From Deltaproteobacteria bacterium (GTDB lineage: Bacteria; Desulfobacterota; Desulfobacteria; Desulfobacterales; UBA11574): DNA of 21,274 nucleotides. The DNA lies in contig JAFDCA010000483.1 in assembly GCA_019313025.1 (NCBI GenBank), positions 1 to 21,274 on the forward strand, in the 5' to 3' direction. The notes under the pieces were generated by a model, which saw only the letters and a list, made by a program, of their open reading frames with translations, was not told where the DNA came from and made no database searches. A program made the translations under genes and the position numbers. Positions 1 through 8,407 of the stretch are shown piece after piece (the first letter of the stretch is position 1; every line of letters starts with the position of its first letter).

Positions 1-344
1 GGACCGATAAAATTGCCGGTCATTTTATGGGGCCTACCTTTAGGAATATTGACAACAATAAATAACTCCAGACAACTTTTACTCCCATCTCCATTCCATG
101 ACATCTCTTTAACTGTCGATGACAAATCTATTTTATAGTCTGGAAGAAACAGAAATGGGTTTGTAATGACAAAGGCAAGTCCTGGATCATCAATTGACTG
201 ATACCAGAAGAAAGGTGAATTTTCTTGATGTTTAAGTATAATAAATTTCTTTTTGTCCGGAAAACCCAGCATACCAAAGGGCATCTCAATAATTTTTTCT
301 TCTTCTATATCAATCGTTCCGAATCTCGTTGTTTTAATCTTCAA
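1..344 (-). CDS. fliW: FliW flagellar assembly factor (3' partial)
   Basis: Known of the family: FliW binds CsrA and flagellin, so that free flagellin level controls CsrA repression of flagellin mRNA. Seen: 114 codons are visible before the window edge cuts off the C-terminus (family usually about 150 residues). The N-terminus reads TRFGTIDIEEEKIIEMPFG, followed by LGFPD, a WYQSIDDPGLAFVI stretch and PFLFLPDYKIDL, all typical of FliW. The start is a TTG at 344, because the frame has no ATG downstream of its stop at 383-381; a GAGAG stretch lies five bases upstream. The ATG at 373 is out of frame and meets a stop at once. It follows csrA by 45 bases, the usual partnership in the same transcript. 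A flagellin gene beyond the edge would be expected but cannot be seen. Confidence 0.92.
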   Translation of the reverse strand, partial: MKIKTTRFGTIDIEEEKIIEMPFGMLGFPDKKKFIILKHQENSPFFWYQSIDDPGLAFVITNPFLFLPDYKIDLSSTVKEMSWNGDGSKSCLELFIVVNIPKGRPHKMTGNFIG

Positions 345-389
345 TTTTTCTCTCGCTTTGAACCTTTCAACATTCAGATATTAAATAAA

Positions 390-635
390 TTATTTTTTCA
401 ACAGCCCTGATAAGCTGTAAAGGGCAACCGCCTCGGAAAGATCCGAGTCATTTATGTCTGATGAACTCAAATTTTCTTCTCTGATTCTCTCATATATTTC
501 CTGGCGATGAATCTCAATGTGTTTGGGGGCTTCAATTCCAAGCTTAACCTGTGTCCCCTTTATTTCCACCAATGTGACCGTAATATCATCGCCTATATTT
601 ATCTTTTCACCCAACTTCCTTGTTAGTATAAGCAT
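390..635 (-). CDS. csrA: CsrA translational regulator
   Basis: An RNA-binding homodimer that blocks or stabilises mRNAs through GGA motifs; in FliW-containing bacteria a main target is flagellin mRNA. The protein is 81 residues and begins [18 protein letters not shown], the first strand with the conserved LTRKxGE. It continues with [18 protein letters not shown] and the EIYERI helix, so the core is complete within about 50 residues. The remaining 30-residue tail ([13 protein letters not shown] onward) is longer than in enteric CsrA; an extended tail is common where FliW is present and may carry the FliW contact. The gene lies 35 bases after flgL and just ahead of fliW, and probably shares the late flagellar transcript. 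The overlapping upstream ATGs at 651 and 646 are out of frame. Confidence 0.97.
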   Translation of the reverse strand: MLILTRKLGEKINIGDDITVTLVEIKGTQVKLGIEAPKHIEIHRQEIYERIREENLSSSDINDSDLSEAVALYSLSGLLKK

Positions 636-670
636 CGCCCGTCCATGGCATCTATTAGTTTGTTATTTAA

Positions 671-1537
671 TTATTTTAAATAATCTGCCAGAGTCAATGT
701 CATCACTTTTGACGAAGAGGCCAGAGCCGCCTGATACGTCATCTCCGCAGCTTTAACGTTCATGATAGCCTCGGCAATATCTGCATCTTCAATTTTTGAA
801 AGCCTTTCTGTATTGGAAAAATTCAAATCCTGATATATTTTATCCTTAATTTCCATTCGATTCATTTTTGAGCCAACATCTGATATTTTGGCCGAAATAT
901 CGTCAAAGTGACCGTCCAGATAATCCATCGCATCTTGAATACCGCTTAAATCGTTTGTTTCAAGAGCGGTATTCAAATTATTCAACGTGTTAAAAATATT
1001 TCCAAACACTGCTTGACCGTCGCTGCCGGCTTCAACAGAACTGCTATTGCTGATTTTTATGGTAAAAGGGTTATTGTCTCCATAGTAAGTGCCATCCTGT
1101 CCGAATGGTATCGCACCGGTTTTCGAACCGGCAAAAATATAATTCCCTGCCACGTCTGTGTTTGCCAATGAAATGATTTCGTCCAGCATATTTTGAACGG
1201 TTTCCGCCGCCGAAAATCGCTGGTCGGATCCGGTTGTTGCGTTGGCCATCTGAACACATAACGCCTTTGTATCTGAGATGATATTTTGCACACTCGTCAG
1301 GGCACTTTCAGAGGCTGTTAGCCATGATTTTCCATAACTGATATTGCGCCCCATCTGCTCAATGCTTGATAAGGTTGATCGAATATTTAAGGACTGGGTA
1401 AGACCCACAGGATCATCGGAAAGATTGTTGATACGCTTTCCGGTGGTCGCAATTTCATTGGTTTTATTCAGCTGTTCATAAATATTACCCAGATTATATT
1501 TAACCGAATCATAAATGGATTTATTGGCGACACGCAT
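671..1537 (-). CDS. flgL: FlgL hook-filament junction protein
   Basis: The second junction protein (HAP3), exported and placed between FlgK and the filament. The 288-residue length is normal for the family. Conserved flagellin-like coiled-coil ends are visible: the N-terminal MRVANKSIYDSVKYNLGN with ATGKRINNLSDDPVG, and the C-terminal IAEAIMNVKAAEMTYQAAL ending in TLADYLK. The middle NYIFAGSKTGAIPFG segment is the usual FlgL variable-domain entry. The ATG at 1537 has a GGAG ribosome site nine bases upstream. It follows flgK by 15 bases and precedes csrA by 35, so it belongs to the flgN-flgK-flgL late group. Confidence 0.96.
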   Translation of the reverse strand: MRVANKSIYDSVKYNLGNIYEQLNKTNEIATTGKRINNLSDDPVGLTQSLNIRSTLSSIEQMGRNISYGKSWLTASESALTSVQNIISDTKALCVQMANATTGSDQRFSAAETVQNMLDEIISLANTDVAGNYIFAGSKTGAIPFGQDGTYYGDNNPFTIKISNSSSVEAGSDGQAVFGNIFNTLNNLNTALETNDLSGIQDAMDYLDGHFDDISAKISDVGSKMNRMEIKDKIYQDLNFSNTERLSKIEDADIAEAIMNVKAAEMTYQAALASSSKVMTLTLADYLK

Positions 1538-1552
1538 GTAAGATAACTCCTT

Positions 1553-3346
1553 TTATTTCAATTCAAGCAGCGTATTGAGCATTTCATCGGAGACACCGAT
1601 AAGCTTGGCTGCCGCTGCATAAGCATGCTGATATTTTATGAGATTTGTCATCTCTTCATCAAGGGAAACAGCAGATATGCTGTCCCTGATAGTGGTTAAT
1701 TCATTGACCATCATCTCACCAAAGGACCTGTCCCTTGAAATGCTTGCAGAGGTAATGCCGATGGCTCCCACCATAGAGTGATAATAGTCTTCAATGGTTG
1801 AAATGATACTCCCTTGTGTATTTCCATTGATCCTGTCGCAGGTCCATTGTGAAATACTCATGGAAGTTGTTTGAAGATCTGTGATTGCCAAAGCGTTATT
1901 ATTGTCGCCTGACGCCATGGTTCCATCACTGACAACCTGTGCTGCGGCAATGAAATTTTTATTCAAGCCGATGCTGTTATTAACCCCCATGTCTCCAGAA
2001 CTGGAACCGGTGAAAAACGTATTGATTCCAAAAGCTGCAAGAACATTGGAATTGTCATCAGAAAATGCGAGGGACCCGAGGGTTGCAACTTCTCCTGTAT
2101 CTATACCTATCGTCAAATTGTTCTGGCTGTCAAGGGATGCTTGAACCCCTGTTCCATTATCAATGGCGGTTACAAGCTCATTTGTCGTCATGCCGGAAGT
2201 AACTGTGATGGTAATGGGATTACCCTGAAGTCCGGCTGTTCCGGCATCCGAATCGTAGGGATCTCCATTGGTATCAAAGAGCCATATTTTGAATGTCTTG
2301 CTGCTATCATCAACTTTATCCTGGTAGAACAACCCGCTCGATGTAATTGCTGAACCAGGATTCGTTACCGCATATCCTCCGGTAACAGAACTGAAACCTT
2401 CAAGTCCCGCGCCTTGGCTGTGTTGCTGGTTCACAGACCAGATCACTTCTTTTGCCAAGGCATCAAGGTCCAGTTGATACTTGGTTACAATTTCGTCTCG
2501 CATGTCGAGCCATCCGCCAAGTTTTCCATTGGAAAGATAGTTTGTAATATCAACATAACTGCCGCTGGAATTCTGCCATCTCACCCTATCTCCACCGGTA
2601 CCGCCCATTTCCAGGTCATAATTGATATGTCCTTGAACCAGCGTACATCCTCTCGCCGCTACAACGGTTAGTGAGCCATCACTTTGTTCAAATGCCTGTA
2701 CATCAAGATATTCATTGAGTTCCGAAACTAGGGTGTTTCGTTTATCCCTGAGGTCGTTGGCAACGTTATTGACCTCCATTCTGACGATCTGATCGTTTAC
2801 CTGTGCGATCTCGTTTGTAATTTTATTTATTGTCTCTATTCCAGAAGTTACGGCTCCGGTTAAATCTGTATTGATCTGGATTAAGTCGGTTGCCAGAGCA
2901 TTAAATTGCTCTGAAAGAAGGATGCTTTGCTCATAAAGCGAATTTCTTTCAGAAGCGCCTGAAGGATTGTTAGAAAGATCATACCATCCATTCCAAAAAT
3001 CGGATAACATGTTACTGATGCTGGTGCCGGAATTTTCATTAAAAAAGCCTTCCAGCACCTGCATGTATTTTTCCATCTCAGAAGAAGATGACATATTCGA
3101 TTTTTCCCGCATAAGTTTGTTTTCTATAAACTGATCACTGGATCTGGAAACATGTTCCGTGTCTACACCTCTGCCCAGGATTAGCCCCCCGGTCAGCAAG
3201 GGCTGTTTTGCGACAAGGACAGGGTTTTGCCGAGAATAACCTTCTGTATTCACATTGGCAATATTTTGAGCCGTCACTCCCATGCCATACTGTTGGGCGC
3301 TTAAAGCAGTGGTAGCAATATTTAATACCATTCCTATATTTGACAT
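1553..3346 (-). CDS. flgK: FlgK hook-filament junction protein
   Basis: The first junction protein (HAP1), capping the hook before filament growth. The protein is 597 residues with the start at 3346 (MSNIGMVLNIATTALS). A GGGAGGTT ribosome site lies directly upstream, and the open frame above this start is the overlapping end of flgN. Residues 28-40 hold the axial-protein motif NIANVNTEGYSRQ. The C-terminus (VSLDEEMTNLIKYQHAY to NTLLELK) is the matching axial helix. The centre carries the variable Ca-rich-looking, Asp/Gly/Ser-rich domain normal for long FlgK. It follows flgN, its presumed export chaperone, by two bases, which supports both calls. Confidence 0.96.
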   Translation of the reverse strand: MSNIGMVLNIATTALSAQQYGMGVTAQNIANVNTEGYSRQNPVLVAKQPLLTGGLILGRGVDTEHVSRSSDQFIENKLMREKSNMSSSSEMEKYMQVLEGFFNENSGTSISNMLSDFWNGWYDLSNNPSGASERNSLYEQSILLSEQFNALATDLIQINTDLTGAVTSGIETINKITNEIAQVNDQIVRMEVNNVANDLRDKRNTLVSELNEYLDVQAFEQSDGSLTVVAARGCTLVQGHINYDLEMGGTGGDRVRWQNSSGSYVDITNYLSNGKLGGWLDMRDEIVTKYQLDLDALAKEVIWSVNQQHSQGAGLEGFSSVTGGYAVTNPGSAITSSGLFYQDKVDDSSKTFKIWLFDTNGDPYDSDAGTAGLQGNPITITVTSGMTTNELVTAIDNGTGVQASLDSQNNLTIGIDTGEVATLGSLAFSDDNSNVLAAFGINTFFTGSSSGDMGVNNSIGLNKNFIAAAQVVSDGTMASGDNNNALAITDLQTTSMSISQWTCDRINGNTQGSIISTIEDYYHSMVGAIGITSASISRDRSFGEMMVNELTTIRDSISAVSLDEEMTNLIKYQHAYAAAAKLIGVSDEMLNTLLELK

Positions 3347-3348
3347 GC

Positions 3349-3834
3349 TCAAACCTCCCTGGTCAGAAAAGAACGAGGACCCGACTTGTTGAAGTGACAT
3401 CTGTCATTATAAACATATCTGGAATCGGTCTCTCCTGTTATGATCGATATCATCTCATCCAAAAATTCCAAAGAATCATCGATATAGAGGATGTTTTGTT
3501 TCCTTAAGATCTCAATTTCGCCTTTTAGTTTTAAAATCCTTAAGTATAGTTTTTTAAAATGATCCGTGTATTTTCGGGGAATAAGATCCATTACCAGATT
3601 AAGATTAAAAGCGTCTGGGTCATTTTCCAGATTAACGGCCAAACAAATCTGTCTACGGATGGATTTTATCTGAGCACATATCTCATCCTTTTTTTTAGAT
3701 AATCCCCATAACTCATTGAGATCTATGGTGATAAGAGACTTCCTTTCTGCTTCAAAACAATAAAGTAAATCATTGTAAAGCATGATTTTTTTGTAAAAAA
3801 GCTTTTCAACCCTATCAACGGTAGACACTTCCAT
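3349..3834 (-). CDS. flgN: FlgN-family export chaperone for FlgK/FlgL
   Basis: A cytoplasmic chaperone expected to hold the C-terminal helices of FlgK and FlgL until export. The 161-residue protein looks largely helical: an N-terminal helix with LYNDLLYCFEAERKSLITIDL (the 'bind, and treat E-L-W as helix' pattern of FlgN), a K-rich middle (LSKKKDEICAQIKSI), and a second helical part LRKQNILYIDDSLEFLDEMISI. Sequence similarity alone would be weak; the location directly ahead of flgK, with a two-base gap, makes the call good. The ATG at 3834 has an AGGGAG ribosome site. The C-terminal 25 residues are basic and Ser/Arg-rich, and the last codons form the leader over the flgK ribosome site. A sigma28-like box lies upstream. 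Confidence 0.8.
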   Translation of the reverse strand: MEVSTVDRVEKLFYKKIMLYNDLLYCFEAERKSLITIDLNELWGLSKKKDEICAQIKSIRRQICLAVNLENDPDAFNLNLVMDLIPRKYTDHFKKLYLRILKLKGEIEILRKQNILYIDDSLEFLDEMISIITGETDSRYVYNDRCHFNKSGPRSFLTREV

Positions 3835-3853
3835 AAATATACTCCCTGTTCTA

Positions 3854-3880
3854 TTATCGGTCGCTTGTTTTGCTATCTAA
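3854..3880 (-). promoter_or_regulatory. Possible sigma28 (FliA) promoter for flgN-flgK-flgL
   Basis: On the minus strand ACCGATAA (3861-3854) matches seven of eight bases of the flagellar -10 box GCCGATAA. Fifteen bases upstream, TTAG (3880-3877) is a poor match to the -35 TAAA. The expected start of transcription falls at about 3848, just before the AGGGAG ribosome site of flgN. Junction-protein genes are commonly FliA-dependent, and fliA lies in this window. The weak -35 keeps confidence low. Confidence 0.4.
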
Positions 3881-4164
3881 AGTGCATTTCGATCTTTTAA
3901 ACTTTCAAAAAGCATCTTGCCGAGCCCCATACCTTTACCCTTTGACATTCCAAGGGCAAGGTTTTCGTCAAACATCGATCGAATGATCTTGCTTTCATTG
4001 CTATTTCCAAAAAGACCATCTTCTGTGAAGGCTGTTCTCATCGATTTTAACATATAGGTGATAAAAATAGATTCAAACTCCGAGCAGGTCCTTTCGAGTC
4101 TTGCTTGACGAGGGTCATTGGGTGCAATCGCAGTATTTTGGGGTGTAGCAATTGCTTTGATCAT
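3877..4164 (-). CDS. flgJ: FlgJ-type rod-binding protein, rod domain only
   Basis: Acts in the periplasm as a scaffold or cap for rod assembly. The 95 residues correspond to the N-terminal rod-binding domain of FlgJ: LERTCSEFESIFITYMLKSMR and then SKIIRSMFDENLALGMSKGKGMGLGKMLFESL, including the conserved FES-F-YMLK-MR and MGLG patterns. The C-terminal muramidase domain of enteric FlgJ is absent, so wall opening must be done by another enzyme; this short form is normal in deltaproteobacteria. The start has an AAAGGAG site eight bases upstream. It lies between flgI (11-base gap) and flgN (42-base gap), the last of the rod/ring group. Confidence 0.9.
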   Translation of the reverse strand: MIKAIATPQNTAIAPNDPRQARLERTCSEFESIFITYMLKSMRTAFTEDGLFGNSNESKIIRSMFDENLALGMSKGKGMGLGKMLFESLKDRNAL

Positions 4165-4175
4165 TTTTTTCTCCT

Positions 4176-5342
4176 TTATATAATTTCGAGCTCGCCCTGA
4201 AGCGCACCCGCAGCTTTAATGGCCTGTAAAATAGTTATGAGATCTCTGGGAGTTACCCCAATGGCATTTAAAGCATTCACCAGTTCGCCGATAGTTCGTC
4301 CCTTTGGAATCAAAAGAAGACGACTGTTTTCCTCAGCCACAGACACCTGGCTTTCGGGGGTAACCACTGTACTGCCACCCGGAGCGACAACTGTATCGCC
4401 CGCCATCTGCTGTGGAGCAACCCTTCCACCTGATGGTGCGAAGGCTAAAGGCTGTGATACATTCTTTTTCTCTTTTATATGAATACTCAAATTCCCATGA
4501 GCAACGGCAACTTTCTGGATCCTGACATTTTCTCCGACCACAACCGTTCCGGTCTTTTCATTCACAATAACCTTAGCGATTGAATCCGGCTCTATTTCGA
4601 TTTCCCCTATTTGAGCAATCAAATTAACCACTTTGTTTTCAAAATTTTCAGGAATCTTGAATTTTAAGGTGCCCGAGTCTAAAGGTTTGGCAACATTTTC
4701 CCCAAATCGCAAATTTATGGCGTTGGCAGCACGATCAGCGGTATTAAAATCCGGATTATTAAGAATTATGGTCATCTCGTTTTTACTCATTATCGACAAA
4801 GGAATTTCTTTTTCAATGCTAGCCCCGCCACTGATTCTTCCTACCGTAGGATGATTTTTTGTCACACCGCCCCCTGCAGCTCCCCCGGCACTGAAGCCAC
4901 CAATAGAAACAGGACCCTGTGCAAGAGCATATACTTTACCGTCAACACCTTTTAAAGGCGACAATAAAAGTGTACCTCCCACCAGGCTTTTTGCGTCACC
5001 GATAGACGACAGGATAACATCGATCTTTTTCCCGACCCTGGCAAAAGGCGGTAATTTTGCACTCACTACGACTGCGGCAACATTTTTTACTTTTACTTCA
5101 TCTGGATCCACGTGAACTCCCATATGTTCCAGCATATTCACCAGGCCCTGAATGGTAAATTGTGTTCCACCCTTGTCTCCGGTACCATTAAGACCGATAA
5201 CCAAACCATAGCCAAGAAGTTGGTTTTGTCTGATACCTTTTATTGACGAAATATCCTTTATCCTTGCAGAATAACCTGATGAGGGTATAACAAAGGAGAT
5301 AAGCAAAACAATGAATAATACTTTCTTAAAACGGCCACACAT
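4176..5342 (-). CDS. flgI: FlgI flagellar P-ring protein
   Basis: Forms the P ring around the rod in the peptidoglycan layer. The protein has 388 residues, the usual length. A Sec signal peptide is visible: MCGRFKKVLFIVLLISFVI with cleavage likely after GYSA. Mature FlgI motifs follow: IKGIRQNQLLGYGLVIGLNGTGDKG, QGLVNMLEHMGV, VKNVAAVVVSAKLPPFARVG, LLLSPLKGVDGKVYALAQGP, and the C-terminal GRTIGELVNALNAIGVTPRDLI. Its start lies inside flgH (17-base overlap), with a GGGAGGG ribosome site nine bases upstream, so the two are probably translationally coupled. The presence of P and L rings shows a Gram-negative envelope. Confidence 0.98.
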   Translation of the reverse strand: MCGRFKKVLFIVLLISFVIPSSGYSARIKDISSIKGIRQNQLLGYGLVIGLNGTGDKGGTQFTIQGLVNMLEHMGVHVDPDEVKVKNVAAVVVSAKLPPFARVGKKIDVILSSIGDAKSLVGGTLLLSPLKGVDGKVYALAQGPVSIGGFSAGGAAGGGVTKNHPTVGRISGGASIEKEIPLSIMSKNEMTIILNNPDFNTADRAANAINLRFGENVAKPLDSGTLKFKIPENFENKVVNLIAQIGEIEIEPDSIAKVIVNEKTGTVVVGENVRIQKVAVAHGNLSIHIKEKKNVSQPLAFAPSGGRVAPQQMAGDTVVAPGGSTVVTPESQVSVAEENSRLLLIPKGRTIGELVNALNAIGVTPRDLITILQAIKAAGALQGELEII

Positions 5343-6042
5343 AATCCAATGCCCTCCCTAACCATCCGACTCTTTGTTTGTCTGCCACTGGACCGGTGCC
5401 GGAATATGTGATCCTTGCATCGGCAACATATGTAGAAGAAACTTCATTAGACGAAGTTATATCTTTTGGTCTCACGACGCCAGACAATGTTATATACTGT
5501 GTTTCATTATTTACCCTGATTTCCCTTTGTCCTCTGATATAAAGGTTCCCGTTGAAAAGGACCTTTTCGACCACAGCCGAAATATATTCCTTGACATTGC
5601 CGTCCCTGTCGGTTGAACCTTTACCATCGTGTTTCAAGCCCAAGGATGCCAGTATCAAATCATCTGTTCCAGGATTCTGAGCAAGTCTGGGATTCTTTTC
5701 AGCAAGCGCTTTCATGTAGCCCAGAAATTTAAGTTTCGATGCTTCGACACCAGATGACCGGCTTGTTTTGGTATTTGCATTCAACTCTGCTTCCGGATCC
5801 TCGACAATTCTCACAGTGACAGTATCTCCGACTTTTCTTGCCTTCATGTCCTGAAAAAGACTTACTTCCGACATTTCCGTCCACAATGATCCTTCTTCCG
5901 GCCTTGGAGGCTCATAAGCATTAAATTTAGGTTTTTGAATCTTGACTGTTTCATTCATTTGAACGGGTTTATTAGACAGACTCGCACAACCAATCAAGAA
6001 TATCAACGCTATACATAAAAGTAAGTATCTTCTATCTGCCAT
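5326..6042 (-). CDS. flgH: FlgH flagellar L-ring lipoprotein
   Basis: Forms the outer-membrane L ring. The 238-residue protein starts MADRRYLLLCIALIFLIGC, a lipoprotein signal with the acylated cysteine at about residue 19 (lipobox LIGC). Typical FlgH motifs follow: SLWTEMSEVSLFQDMKARKVGDTVTVRI, then GYMKALAEKNPRLA in the middle, and GNLYIRGQREIRVNNETQYITLSGVVRPKDI with SSTYVADARITYSGTG at the end. The ATG at 6042 has an AGGAGAG site four bases upstream. It overlaps flgI by 17 bases and follows flgA by 16, and so sits in the sigma54-preceded rod/ring operon. Confidence 0.97.
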   Translation of the reverse strand: MADRRYLLLCIALIFLIGCASLSNKPVQMNETVKIQKPKFNAYEPPRPEEGSLWTEMSEVSLFQDMKARKVGDTVTVRIVEDPEAELNANTKTSRSSGVEASKLKFLGYMKALAEKNPRLAQNPGTDDLILASLGLKHDGKGSTDRDGNVKEYISAVVEKVLFNGNLYIRGQREIRVNNETQYITLSGVVRPKDITSSNEVSSTYVADARITYSGTGPVADKQRVGWLGRALDYVWPF

Positions 6043-6058
6043 GGTTCTCTCCTAATAT

Positions 6059-6814
6059 CTAAAAATCTACCGCCACCATTGAGCTGCTAACGACCTTTGC
6101 GTAAATTTCTTTTTTACTCATTAGATTTTCAACTTTTACAAGCTCACCTTCATAACCTTTCATCAAAACTCTTCCTGGAGCAGTTACCTTTAGATCTCCG
6201 GATTCAGCTAATATTGTAACGATGTCTCCTTTATCCACAATTGGAAATTTCTCGAACATCCATTCTTTAAGACTGGTATCTTTTTTTACATTATGCTTTG
6301 CCATGAAACCGATGATCTTATTCATATCCGTTAAAATTTTCGAAGATAAATGAGATATATTTCTTTTGACCATATAAAGATCATCTTTTCCAATCCTCTC
6401 TCCCCTTTTAATATCACGAGAAGCACAAACTACAGGCTGAAATATATCAACCCAACCTGACAGTTTAACTTTATTTTTTACCACATCATTTATTTTAACC
6501 ACGACGATCAGGCTTACATGTCCTTCAAGTCTTCTTTTTCCTTTTTGATACTGCTGAAAACTGATTCTTCCTGCAGGTACGGGTACATTGCCGGTTATCT
6601 TTATTCTGGAAATGACAACATCGCATGCTTGATTGTTTAAATTTCGATGAAGATATTTATGAAAGATTTTTCTGAATTCGTTCTCCGTTATGGTTTGGTA
6701 ATTTTTATGGGAGACATTCTGATGATCATTTTTGCTGATTGTCGCAGCCATTGAAGTCGAATAAAACCCAAAAATACAGAGAAGAATAAATATGTGATAT
6801 TTTTTTTTATCCAT
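6059..6814 (-). CDS. flgA: FlgA P-ring assembly chaperone
   Basis: A periplasmic chaperone that helps FlgI subunits form the P ring. The 251-residue protein has a Sec signal peptide (MDKKKYHIFILLCIFGF, cleavage likely after SMA). An N-terminal beta-rich half follows, and then the SAF domain region at roughly 128-190 (ASRDIKRGERIGKDDLYMVKRN). The C-terminus carries GDIVTILAESGDLKVTAPGR, GYEGELVKVENL and KVVSSSMVAVDF, which are characteristic of FlgA. It is encoded directly after flgG (seven-base gap). The AAGG ribosome site is part of the flgG end codons, so it is probably coupled to flgG. Confidence 0.94.
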   Translation of the reverse strand: MDKKKYHIFILLCIFGFYSTSMAATISKNDHQNVSHKNYQTITENEFRKIFHKYLHRNLNNQACDVVISRIKITGNVPVPAGRISFQQYQKGKRRLEGHVSLIVVVKINDVVKNKVKLSGWVDIFQPVVCASRDIKRGERIGKDDLYMVKRNISHLSSKILTDMNKIIGFMAKHNVKKDTSLKEWMFEKFPIVDKGDIVTILAESGDLKVTAPGRVLMKGYEGELVKVENLMSKKEIYAKVVSSSMVAVDF

Positions 6815-6821
6815 CTTCGAG

Positions 6822-7604
6822 TTACCTTGAAATGTTATTTACGATGGCCAGCATTTCGTCCGCTGTTTTTATTGCCTTGCTGTTAATCTCATAAGCCCTT
6901 TGTGCCATAATCATGTCAACCATCTCTTGCACTACATCCACATTAGAAATTTCAACAAACCCTTGGACAATCGTACCCATACCCTCTGAACCCGGTGTTC
7001 CGTTCACAGCCTCACCCGAAGCGTCCGTAGATCTGTATAGATTATGGCCGCGGCTGAAAAGTCCTGCCGGATTCGGAAACGTATATAATTCTATTGTTCC
7101 AAGAGATGCGCCGACGCCCTGGGGATCAAATGCTGTTACCGTTCCATCAGCATCAATCTTGATGGTTATTGTTTCTTCTGGAATTGTCATTTCTGGTTGT
7201 AACTTATCGCCATTTGGTGTAACAACATTTCTGTTTGCATCTAATTTAAAATTACCTGAACGGGTGTAGAGTTCTTCTTCGTTGCTAATCACCTTAAAAA
7301 AACCTTTTCCCTCAATTGCCATATCCAGCTCATTTTTCGTCTGTTGGAAATCTCCCTGCATAAATACCTTGTGAACGCCAATAGGCATTGTTCCCATTCC
7401 GACCTGGATACCAACAGGAATCTGTTCTCCGGTGGATGTTTCAGAACCTGCCTGATTCACCGTTTGATACATAAGGTCTTGAAAATCCGTCCGACTTTTT
7501 TTGAAACCCGATGTGTTAACGTTTGCCAGGTTATTTGCAATTACATCAATGTTCATTTTTTGAGCAGCCATTCCCGAAGCTGCGGACCACAATCCTCTTA
7601 ACAT
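6822..7604 (-). CDS. flgG: FlgG distal rod protein
   Basis: Builds the distal rod. The 260-residue length is exactly that of typical FlgG. It starts MLRGLWSAASGMAAQKMNIDVIANNLANVNTSGFKKSRTDF, with the axial rod motif at residues 22-35. Inner conserved parts are AIEGKGFFKV and YTRSGNFKLDANRNVVTPNGD. It ends NVDVVQEMVDMIMAQRAYEINSKAIKTADEMLAIVNNI. The ATG at 7604 has AAAGGAG eight bases upstream. It directly follows flgF (11-base gap), the usual pair. Confidence 0.98.
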   Translation of the reverse strand: MLRGLWSAASGMAAQKMNIDVIANNLANVNTSGFKKSRTDFQDLMYQTVNQAGSETSTGEQIPVGIQVGMGTMPIGVHKVFMQGDFQQTKNELDMAIEGKGFFKVISNEEELYTRSGNFKLDANRNVVTPNGDKLQPEMTIPEETITIKIDADGTVTAFDPQGVGASLGTIELYTFPNPAGLFSRGHNLYRSTDASGEAVNGTPGSEGMGTIVQGFVEISNVDVVQEMVDMIMAQRAYEINSKAIKTADEMLAIVNNISR

Positions 7605-7615
7605 GATTATCTCCT

Positions 7616-8305
7616 TTAATTTGGAACTGTACCATAATCATTAACCATTTCATTGGTTAATGCATCAATGGACTGAATCGCCTTTTCCAACGACTCAAAA
7701 GCCCTGTATGTCTCTACCATTTTAATTATTTCCTGGGTTGGATTAACATTTGAACTTTCCAAATATTTATGCTGAATCTCGGCATCCTCGGGTGTTAATA
7801 TTCCTTTGCTTTCTCCAAGATAAGAATAATATGATCCGCCTTCTTTTCTAAGGAGCTGAGGCTCATCAAAGTCGACCACAAGTATTTTATCCACCGATTC
7901 ATTATTCACCACAACTTGTCCATCTCTTCCGATATAAACCTCACCACCCTCTAAGGTTATTGGGCCATTTTGCCCCAATACCGTATCTCCACTCCCAGTT
8001 ACCAGAAATCCTTGTGCATTGATTGAAAATGCCCCGTCTCTCGTATATCTGAATCCATTAGGAGTTTCGATTTTAAAGAAACCTTTGGAACTTAATGCAA
8101 CATCAAGCTCATTCCCGGTATATCTTATAGGGCCCTGAGAAAAGTCTGTACTGGAATTACTTTGCGTTTCAAGTGCCTCAGAAAAAGATATGATATCTTT
8201 CTTAAAGCCATTGGTATTGCTATTGGCCATATTATTTGCTATGGTTTCAAATCTCAGTTGCTGAGTCATGGAACCATCAATTAAATTATAGATTCCGGAT
8301 ATCAA
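7616..8305 (-). CDS. flgF: FlgF proximal rod protein
   Basis: Builds the proximal rod next to FlgG. The 229-residue protein is slightly short for FlgF, and its sequence is FlgG-like: residues 16-35 include RFETIANNMANSNTNGFKKD; the middle holds ALSSKGFFKIETPNGFRYTRDGAFSINAQGFLVT; and the end reads NVNPTQEIIKMVETYRAFESLEKAIQSIDAL. The start is a TTG at 8305 with AGGAGA five bases upstream; no ATG exists near the expected N-terminus, so the start is well supported. It is the first gene after the sigma54 promoter and the head of the rod/ring operon. Confidence 0.95.
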   Translation of the reverse strand: MISGIYNLIDGSMTQQLRFETIANNMANSNTNGFKKDIISFSEALETQSNSSTDFSQGPIRYTGNELDVALSSKGFFKIETPNGFRYTRDGAFSINAQGFLVTGSGDTVLGQNGPITLEGGEVYIGRDGQVVVNNESVDKILVVDFDEPQLLRKEGGSYYSYLGESKGILTPEDAEIQHKYLESSNVNPTQEIIKMVETYRAFESLEKAIQSIDALTNEMVNDYGTVPN

Positions 8306-8338
8306 TTTTTTCTCCTTTTTCTTTTTATGACCTATAAA

Positions 8339-8355
8339 AGCAATATCAATGCCAA
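8339..8355 (-). promoter_or_regulatory. Sigma54 promoter of flgF operon
   Basis: The minus strand reads TTGGCATTGATATTGCT. The GG at 8353-8352 and the GC at 8341-8340 are exactly 12 bases apart. The flanks match the sigma54 consensus YTGGCACGRNNNTTGCW, with a T in place of C after TGGCA. The predicted transcription start is about 8328, leaving a leader of some 23 bases that ends in the flgF ribosome site AGGAGA. In polar-flagellum bacteria the rod/ring operon is commonly sigma54-dependent. Confidence 0.75.
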
Positions 8356-8407
8356 ATTATCCAATAAATATATTATTACACAACTATCCGATTATATTGC
8401 TTTATAA

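Noticed and set aside
2..10. GACCGATAA on the plus strand resembling a sigma28 -10 box
   Set aside because: It lies inside fliW, faces the wrong way for every gene seen, and no -35 can be checked at the window edge.
3347..3400. Longer flgK start at 3400
   Set aside because: The extra 18 residues are the out-of-frame end of flgN; MSNIGMVL with GGGAGGTT is the family start.
6913..7269. 118-codon plus-strand open frame
   Set aside because: Antisense to flgG, which is certain.
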